The notes under the pieces are model-generated. The model was not told the origin of the DNA. It made no database searches and saw nothing but the letters and a program-made list of their open reading frames with translations. The position numbers and the translations under genes are program-made. DNA of 47,956 bases from Methylobacter sp. (GTDB lineage Bacteria; Pseudomonadota; Gammaproteobacteria; Methylococcales; Methylomonadaceae). How positions within the stretch are numbered: position 1 is the stretch's first letter; the number at the start of each line of letters is the position of its first letter. This document shows, in pieces, positions 42,902 to 47,956 of the stretch. The stretch is from contig JANYKK010000066.1 in NCBI GenBank assembly GCA_025361585.1, forward strand, positions 1 to 47,956, read 5' to 3'.

Positions 42902-43444
42902 ATGTTGGGAACTATGCTGGAAAAAATAAAAGACTTTGTAGTTTATGATGCCGATAAAGAGTTCTACGCCAAGCTGTTTCCCGATTCGGTGGGCAGGAAA
43001 GATTTGATGCGCCTGAGGAAAATGCGCAGTTCCGATTTGCCCGGAGTGACGGCGATTGAAAGAGCAAGCTACCAATTTCCTTGGGGGGAAGACATATTCA
43101 GGGACTGCTTTAAAGCCAACTACAATTGCTGGGTTTGCGCAGAGGACGATAACGTATTGGGCTACAGCATACTTGCGATGGCCGTCGGCGAGGCGCACGT
43201 TTTAAATATTTGCGTAGCGCCAGCCGAACAGGGACAGGGAATAGGCCGCAAAATGCTGGAAAATCTTATCGAAACAGCCAGAGGCCGTGCGGAAACCATG
43301 TTCCTTGAAGTCAGGCCGTCCAACACCGTCGCCATCGCCCTGTATCAGGACATGGGTTTTAACGAGATTGGGGTTAGAAAAGGCTATTACGAAGCGGAAA
43401 ACGGTCGCGAAGATGCCATTATGCTGGCGTTGCAGATATTCTAA
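42902..43444 (+). CDS. rimI: RimI, ribosomal protein S18-alanine N-acetyltransferase
   Basis: 180 residues from the ATG at 42902. AAAGG precedes it by six bases, so the in-frame TTG at 42896 is less likely. The GNAT fold is complete: LNICVAPAEQGQGIGRKMLE is the acetyl-CoA loop (QGQGIG), and EVRPSNTVAIALYQDMGF is the typical RimI segment. The first about 38 residues are an extra N-terminal section. RimI acetylates ribosomal protein S18, and perhaps others. Two bases separate it from the upstream glycosylase. Confidence 0.88.
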   Translation: MLGTMLEKIKDFVVYDADKEFYAKLFPDSVGRKDLMRLRKMRSSDLPGVTAIERASYQFPWGEDIFRDCFKANYNCWVCAEDDNVLGYSILAMAVGEAHVLNICVAPAEQGQGIGRKMLENLIETARGRAETMFLEVRPSNTVAIALYQDMGFNEIGVRKGYYEAENGREDAIMLALQIF

Positions 43445-43447
43445 ACT

Positions 43448-43475
43448 GTAGGGGCGACCGGTCGGTCGCCCTTTA
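43448..43475. repeat. Dispersed GGGGCGACC palindrome, copy 2
   Basis: GGGCGACCG and CGGTCGCCC, two bases apart, followed by TTTAT. It lies in the 42-base gap between convergent rimI and suhB, where it could terminate both transcripts. Confidence 0.75.
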
Positions 43476-43486
43476 TATGACACAGA

Positions 43487-44284
43487 TTATTTCAAATTAT
43501 CGGTCACATGCGGCTCGATAAGCTGGTACATGATTTGATGCATTTTAGGGCTGGCACCGATCAGGTTGCCTGATTCCAGGTACGTATCATTAAAAGAGAA
43601 ATCGGTCACTACGCCGCCCGCTTCCTTTATTAATAAAATCCCTGCGGCCATATCCCACTCCATCAGTCCGATTTCCCAAAAGCCATCCAATCGACCGGCA
43701 GCCACATAAGCCAGATCCAGCGCGGCAGCGCCCGCACGACGAATCCCAGCCGAATCGGTCGCTAATGCGCGGAACATGCCCAAATAAGCATCCATGTGCA
43801 GGCCGGTTTTAAACGGGAAGCCGGTGCCGATCAATGCCCCTTTCAAGCTGTTTTGATTGGTTACCCGAAGGCGGCGGTTGTTGAGCATCGCGCCGCCGCC
43901 GCGTTTGGCAGTGAATAATTCATCGCGTAACGGGTCATAGATAACGCCGACTTCAATCCGGCCTTTGTGTTTTAAGGCAATCGACACGGCGTATTGCGGG
44001 AAGCCGTGCAGGAAGTTGGTGGTGCCGTCCAGCGGGTCGATAACCCAAACAAAATCGTTGCCTTCCTGTGCGCCGCTTTCTTCGGCAAGGATGCTGTGAT
44101 CGGGATAGGCTGCCTTGATAATATTGATGATTTCCCGTTCGGCCATACGGTCAACTTCGCTGGCATAATCGTTTTTGCCTTTTTGATCGACCTTGAGGTG
44201 GCCGATATTGTCGGAAGAGCGGAGGATCAAGTCGCCGGCGGCTCTTGCAGCGCGGACGGCAGTATTTAACATGGGTTGTTGCAT
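43487..44284 (-). CDS. suhB: SuhB, inositol-1-monophosphatase / Nus factor
   Basis: 265 residues. The metal-site motif WVIDPLDGTTNFLHGFP and the second motif WDMAAGILLIKEAGG are intact, with the Glu in LAEESG. The protein dephosphorylates inositol phosphates and in E. coli also acts as a transcription factor for rRNA operons. It is convergent with rimI and divergent from trmJ. Confidence 0.93.
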   Translation of the reverse strand: MQQPMLNTAVRAARAAGDLILRSSDNIGHLKVDQKGKNDYASEVDRMAEREIINIIKAAYPDHSILAEESGAQEGNDFVWVIDPLDGTTNFLHGFPQYAVSIALKHKGRIEVGVIYDPLRDELFTAKRGGGAMLNNRRLRVTNQNSLKGALIGTGFPFKTGLHMDAYLGMFRALATDSAGIRRAGAAALDLAYVAAGRLDGFWEIGLMEWDMAAGILLIKEAGGVVTDFSFNDTYLESGNLIGASPKMHQIMYQLIEPHVTDNLK

Positions 44285-44425
44285 AAGCGAATTTATGATT
44301 TATATAGGCACAGACGACTGCATGGATGCAGGAGGTAGAGCAATGCAGGAGCAATTGCCGAAAGAGTCATATAATACCAAATCTTTTGTTAAACTTAGGC
44401 TCTTTTTTTAACCAAGGACGACGCT

Positions 44426-45217
44426 TTGCTGTCTACTATAAAAATTGTGCTGGTCGAAACGACGCATCCGGGGAATATCGGTGCCGTTGCCCGCGCGATG
44501 AAAAACATGAAGATGGATAATCTCTGGCTGGTTGCGCCTAAGATATTCCCCAGCGCTGACGCTACTTCCAGAGCTTCCGGCGCGGATGACGTACTGGCCG
44601 GTGCGACCGTTTGCCAAACCCTGCAAGAGGCCATTGACGATTGCCAGCTGGTGTTTGGAGCCAGCGCCCGAGGCCGTACCATCAGCTGGCCGGAACTGAC
44701 GCCCAGGGAATGCGCGGAAAAAGTGTTGGTCAAGGAGCCCGGCAATCGCCGCGACTGCTCCCAGCAGTCTTGTGGCATACACGCCATCCCTGGCAATAAA
44801 GTGGCTATCGTTTTCGGTCGGGAAAATTCAGGCCTAAAAAATCACGAATTGGATTTGTGCCACTTTTTGCTGCGCATCCCGTGTAACAGCGAGTACAGTT
44901 CTCTAAACATAGCCGCCGCCGTGCAGGTGGTTTGTTATGAACTGTTCGTCGCATCCGGGATGGCGGCGCAGGAAGAAATGTTTGTCGGCGATAAAGGCGA
45001 AGACCCTTTAGCTACGGCGGCGCAGATGGAGTCTTTCTATGCGCACATGGCGGAAGCCTTAACCGACATAGGCTTTATGCATCCTGCCAAATCAAAATCC
45101 ATCATGCGCCGTTTGCGCCGGATTTATAACCGCGTACAAATGGATACCAAGGAACTGGACATACTCCGGGGCATCTTAAGGATGTCTCAAGGCCACAAGA
45201 GGAATAACGATGTTTAA
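44426..45217 (+). CDS. trmJ: TrmJ, tRNA (Cm32/Um32) methyltransferase
   Basis: 263 residues starting at a TTG with AAGGA before it. The SpoU/TrmD-like knotted fold shows the N-terminal [20 protein letters not shown], then [17 protein letters not shown] and [19 protein letters not shown]. The C-terminal helical part fits TrmJ. It 2'-O-methylates position 32 of several tRNAs. The last eight bases overlap cysE, so the two are coupled, and cysE is followed by iscR, linking to cysteine and sulfur supply. Confidence 0.92.
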   Translation: MLSTIKIVLVETTHPGNIGAVARAMKNMKMDNLWLVAPKIFPSADATSRASGADDVLAGATVCQTLQEAIDDCQLVFGASARGRTISWPELTPRECAEKVLVKEPGNRRDCSQQSCGIHAIPGNKVAIVFGRENSGLKNHELDLCHFLLRIPCNSEYSSLNIAAAVQVVCYELFVASGMAAQEEMFVGDKGEDPLATAAQMESFYAHMAEALTDIGFMHPAKSKSIMRRLRRIYNRVQMDTKELDILRGILRMSQGHKRNNDV

Positions 45218-45980
45218 CCGAATTAAAGAAGATATTGCCTGCGTATTCGACCGCGATCCGGCTGCGCAAACGGTTATTGAAGTGATTACCACCTATCCCG
45301 GATTTCATGCCGTTTTGATACATCGGCTCAGCCATTTTTTCTGGGTGGCTGGGTTTAGATGGCTGGCCCGGTTTATTGCCCACATCGGCCGTTGGCTGAC
45401 CGGCATTGAAATTCACCCTGGCGCAGTCATAGGCAGGCGTTTTTTTATCGATCACGGCATGGGCGTGGTGATCGGCGAAACCGCCATTATCGGCGACGAC
45501 TGCACCTTGTACCATGGCGTAACCTTGGGCGGAACCAGCTGGGACAAGGGCAAACGCCACCCAACCCTGCATAACGGCGTGGTGATCGGTGCTGGGGCAA
45601 AAGTCTTGGGGCCTATCGATGTCGGTGAAAACGCCCGAGTAGGCTCAAACTCGGTGGTGTTAAAGCCGGTTCCTGCGGGGGCAACCGTAGTCGGCATTCC
45701 TGCTCATATTGTCGATCCTAATAGCAGGGCAGCTACAGCGGAACGTGAAAAGATTGCTTACAAAATGGGCTTTCAAGCTTACGGAGCAACAACTGACGTA
45801 GCTGACCCCATCGCCTACGCGATCAATCATATGCTGGATCATATCCAAGCCATGGATAAGCAGCTAGAAACCATGAAAAAAGCGCTCAATGATTCGGGTA
45901 TTCAATATACAGAATCGCCGATCTCCAAACTGGACGGCTGCGAAATTGAGGATGGTTTTGGGAAGAAGGAGCAAGACTAA
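45210..45980 (+). CDS. cysE: CysE, serine O-acetyltransferase
   Basis: 256 residues. An N-terminal helical part and a left-handed beta-helix of hexapeptide repeats with [19 protein letters not shown] and [17 protein letters not shown]. The enzyme makes O-acetylserine, the carbon skeleton for cysteine, which the downstream desulfurase can use. The C-terminal tail beyond the beta-helix is about 80 residues and variable. Overlaps trmJ by eight bases. Confidence 0.93.
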   Translation: MFNRIKEDIACVFDRDPAAQTVIEVITTYPGFHAVLIHRLSHFFWVAGFRWLARFIAHIGRWLTGIEIHPGAVIGRRFFIDHGMGVVIGETAIIGDDCTLYHGVTLGGTSWDKGKRHPTLHNGVVIGAGAKVLGPIDVGENARVGSNSVVLKPVPAGATVVGIPAHIVDPNSRAATAEREKIAYKMGFQAYGATTDVADPIAYAINHMLDHIQAMDKQLETMKKALNDSGIQYTESPISKLDGCEIEDGFGKKEQD

Positions 45981-46054
45981 AGGCGAAAAGCGTATCCCGG
46001 CTTAAGTTACGTGGGCATTTTCAGCCCTTAGCCTTTTACCGCATCAGCTCAGCC

Positions 46055-46092
46055 ATAATAGTTGACTATTTTGCTAGGTTAAGTATAGTAAC
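46055..46092 (+). promoter_or_regulatory. iscR promoter with overlapping IscR-like site
   Basis: TTGACT (46062-46067) and TATAGT (46084-46089) are 16 bases apart, a good sigma-70 promoter. The surrounding ATAGTTGACTATTTTGCTAG resembles the TTGACT-A/T-rich-CTCGG class of sites bound by cluster-loaded IscR at iscR promoters in gammaproteobacteria, overlapping the -35 box. This would give feedback control of the cluster-assembly operon. Confidence 0.65.
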
Positions 46093-46125
46093 AATATCTT
46101 AACGGTATTTATAGAGGATACTACT

Positions 46126-46599
46126 GTGCGCTTAACAACTAAAGGCCGCTATGCGGTCACTGCAATGCTGGACTTGGCTTTTCACAGTCAAACCAAACCG
46201 GTCACTCTGACTGAGATTGCGGCTCGTCAAACCATTTCCCTGTCTTATCTGGAGCAGCTATTTGCCCGTCTGCGCCGCGCAGGCATGGTCAAAGGTGTGC
46301 GAGGCCCTGGCGGCGGTTACAAACTGTGTCGCAAGGCCAGCGAGATTAATATTGCCGAGATTATTGCCGCTGTCGATGAGCCGCTCGATTCAACCAAATG
46401 TGGCGGCGAGGCTAATTGCCATAAGGATAAGGCCTGCTTAACGCATAATCTGTGGATGGGCTTGAGTGAGCATATCAGGAGTTATTTGGTGGATATTTCT
46501 TTAGCTGACCTGCTGGAAAAGAATCAGGTTCAGGAGACCGCTAAAAGACAGCATCAAGAGATACATCAATCCGGTGAAATTTATCGTCATCCCGAATAA
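46126..46599 (+). CDS. iscR: IscR, Rrf2-type iron-sulfur regulator
   Basis: 157 residues beginning at a GTG (GAGGATA nine bases before). The Rrf2 winged helix spans about 1-70 (LTTKGRYAVTAMLDLA...LSYLEQLFARLRRAG). Cluster ligands are C92, C98, C104 and probably H107 (KCGGEANCHKDKACLTHNLW). The 2Fe-2S form represses its own promoter. The gene is followed by a cysteine desulfurase and an IscA-type gene. Confidence 0.94.
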   Translation: MRLTTKGRYAVTAMLDLAFHSQTKPVTLTEIAARQTISLSYLEQLFARLRRAGMVKGVRGPGGGYKLCRKASEINIAEIIAAVDEPLDSTKCGGEANCHKDKACLTHNLWMGLSEHIRSYLVDISLADLLEKNQVQETAKRQHQEIHQSGEIYRHPE

Positions 46600-46615
46600 T
46601 GTTCACGCCGTGCTT

Positions 46616-46629
46616 GTAGGGGCGACCGG
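46616..46629 (+). repeat. Dispersed GGGGCGACC repeat, half-copy
   Basis: GTAGGGGCGACCGG, equal to the left half of the palindromes at 23790 and 43448, without its mirror half, in the gap between iscR and the desulfurase gene. Confidence 0.55.
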
Positions 46630-46660
46630 CCACGCCCACACCATCCATGGCGATAACTGA

Positions 46661-47770
46661 ATGATCTACCTTGATCATAACGCGACCGCACCGTTAGATG
46701 ATCGCGTTCTGGAGGCGATGCTCCCCTTTCTGAAAACATTCTACGGCAATCCTTCCAGTCTTTACCGCCTCGGTAGGGCCGCCAAGAGCGCCATTGATGC
46801 AGCCCGTGAGCAGCTTGCAGCACTGATCGGCACACAGCCCGGACAAATTATTTTTACCAGCGGCGGCACTGAAGCCAACAATCTGGCCTTAGCGATGCTG
46901 CCTCTTCAGGCCGGACTTGCTGTTTCAGCCATTGAACATCCCTCAATTATCGAGCCTGCCCGGCATTTACAAAGTCAGGGGCATCAGCTTACCTTGCTTG
47001 ATGTCGATGCCAACGGCCAGATAACCCAGGACGCTATCGACGAAGTTATCCGGCTAAAGCCCGGCTTGGTTTCGATGATGCTGGCCAACAATGAAACCGG
47101 TGCGGTGCAGAATGTCGCCCATTACGCCGGTCAGCTAACAGCGCAGGACATCAAGGTTCATACCGATGCGGTACAAGCGCTGGGCAAAATTCCGGTAGAT
47201 TTTAACCGGCTTGGCGTAGATTTGATGTCGCTGTCCAGCCATAAAATCTACGGTCCCAAAGGCTGCGGTGCGCTGGTGTTCAATAAATCCGTGACGATAA
47301 ACCCAATCTTGTGGGGCGGCGGGCAGGAGCAAGGACTCAGGGCCGGGACTGAAAATGTCGCCGCCATCGTCGGATTCGGCAAAGCGGCGGAACTTGCCAA
47401 AGCTGAATTTGCCGAACGGCATGCGCATCTGCTAAAACTTAGAACATTGCTGGAGCATGGATTAAGCGCCATTTCCGGTTTGACTATTTTTGCAGAGCAG
47501 GCGGAGCGATTGCCCAATACCGTGCAAATGGGCGTCTGCGGCATCGACGGCGAAATGCTGTTGATGCAATTGGATCAAAAAGGCATCGCCGTTTCCAGCG
47601 GTTCAGCCTGTGCAAGCGGCTTCAGAGAACCCAGCCCGGTGTTGGTCGCGATGGGCGTTGATCCCGATCAAGCAAAAACCGCAATTCGCATCAGCTTGGG
47701 AATAGCCAATACTGAAGCTGAAATTTTTGAATTTATTAAACAATTAAAATCCTTAATCGAAAAAGGATAA
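46661..47770 (+). CDS. iscS: Cysteine desulfurase (IscS/NifS type)
   Basis: 369 residues, a pyridoxal-phosphate enzyme that removes sulfur from cysteine. The PLP lysine is K195 (SSHKIYGPKG) and the catalytic cysteine is C317 in SSGSACASG. It is about 35 residues shorter than E. coli IscS, closer to the NifS-like short form, and lacks the usual extended C-terminus. It follows iscR with a 61-base gap and precedes an iscA-type gene, with no iscU between. It could provide sulfur for iron-sulfur cluster assembly, tRNA thiolation or both. Confidence 0.88.
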   Translation: MIYLDHNATAPLDDRVLEAMLPFLKTFYGNPSSLYRLGRAAKSAIDAAREQLAALIGTQPGQIIFTSGGTEANNLALAMLPLQAGLAVSAIEHPSIIEPARHLQSQGHQLTLLDVDANGQITQDAIDEVIRLKPGLVSMMLANNETGAVQNVAHYAGQLTAQDIKVHTDAVQALGKIPVDFNRLGVDLMSLSSHKIYGPKGCGALVFNKSVTINPILWGGGQEQGLRAGTENVAAIVGFGKAAELAKAEFAERHAHLLKLRTLLEHGLSAISGLTIFAEQAERLPNTVQMGVCGIDGEMLLMQLDQKGIAVSSGSACASGFREPSPVLVAMGVDPDQAKTAIRISLGIANTEAEIFEFIKQLKSLIEKG

Positions 47771-47779
47771 AGAGGTTAT

Positions 47780-47956
47780 ATGTCTGTCTCACTAACTGAA
47801 AGCGCCGCACGGCAAATTAAAAAACAACTGGAAAAACGCGGCAAAGGCTTAGGTCTAAAATTGGGCGTAAAGCAATCCGGCTGCTCAGGGTATGCTTATA
47901 CGATTGATTACGCCGACGCACTGAATGACGGCGATGCCGTGTTTGAAAACTTCGAC
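47780..47956 (+). CDS. iscA: IscA-type iron-sulfur carrier (3' end outside window)
   Basis: The first 59 codons of an A-type carrier: MSVSLTESAARQIKKQLEKR, LGLKLGVKQSGCSGYAYTID with C35, the first of the three conserved cysteines. The other two would lie outside. AGAGG lies three to seven bases before the ATG. Follows the desulfurase after nine bases. Confidence 0.9.
   Translation, partial: MSVSLTESAARQIKKQLEKRGKGLGLKLGVKQSGCSGYAYTIDYADALNDGDAVFENFD

Noticed and set aside
1..47956. CRISPR array, rRNA genes or intact insertion sequences
   Set aside because: No regularly spaced repeats with unique spacers, no rRNA-like sequence and no transposase frame were seen. The repeats found are in-gene arrays or dispersed palindromes.

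Overview
The window looks like a gammaproteobacterial chromosome of moderate GC content. The tol-pal-cpoB cluster leads directly into queE, queC and tRNA-Lys, followed further along by pssA, leuA, suhB, trmJ, cysE and iscR. The density of PAS, GGDEF and EAL proteins together with DUF3422 and an extra FtsH would fit an environmental, perhaps methanotroph-like (Methylococcales) genome. That lineage call is an inference, because no marker in the window settles it.

Layout. (1) 1-5866: cell-envelope Tol-Pal genes (tolR 3' part, tolA, tolB, pal, cpoB), then the 7-deazaguanine genes queE and queC, then tRNA-Lys(TTT). (2) About 5867-16330: an apparently complete filamentous (inovirus) prophage integrated at the 3' end of tRNA-Lys. 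On the minus strand, from right to left, lie a helix-turn-helix protein, two unknown early proteins, a structured intergenic region, a putative ssDNA-binding protein, small membrane proteins, the major coat protein, a strong terminator, a Cys-rich adsorption protein, a pVI/DUF2523-like protein, the Zot assembly ATPase, a putative replication protein, a small zinc-binding protein and a tyrosine integrase. A divergent repressor, a membrane-anchored cargo protein and a HicBA toxin-antitoxin pair lie on the plus strand before the right attachment site. (3) 16330-17290: remains of an older element, including an integrase 3' end riddled with stop codons directly behind attR, plus two small genes, one of them a repeat protein. 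(4) 17.6-23.8 kb: PilZ protein, DUF3422 protein, a second HicAB pair in the opposite gene order, small unknown genes, a SleB-type wall hydrolase and a PF09818 ATPase.

(5) 23.9-38.7 kb: a signalling region with a FixL/FixJ-like two-component pair, two PAS-GGDEF-EAL proteins (one with a clearly damaged EAL domain), a decayed CheR-PAS gene, a stand-alone M41-type metalloprotease overlapping a full FtsH, and a GIY-YIG nuclease. The spacers here are filled with dispersed palindromic mini-elements. (6) 39.1-47.96 kb: ordinary housekeeping genes (arfB, pssA, a probable leucine attenuator, leuA, type 4 uracil-DNA glycosylase, rimI, suhB, trmJ, cysE, iscR, cysteine desulfurase, and the start of an iscA-type gene).

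How it works together. The prophage has all modules expected for replication as a single-stranded circle, assembly through the inner membrane, lysogenic control (repressor plus a 12-bp inverted-repeat operator) and site-specific integration, with a HicBA pair as a likely addiction cargo. The most unusual points are the tandem old/new integrase arrangement at tRNA-Lys, the structured region at 13.4-13.65 kb, the orphan M41 protease/FtsH pair, the EAL-dead GGDEF protein, and the Leu-rich leader peptide before leuA. No CRISPR array, rRNA or intact insertion sequence was seen.
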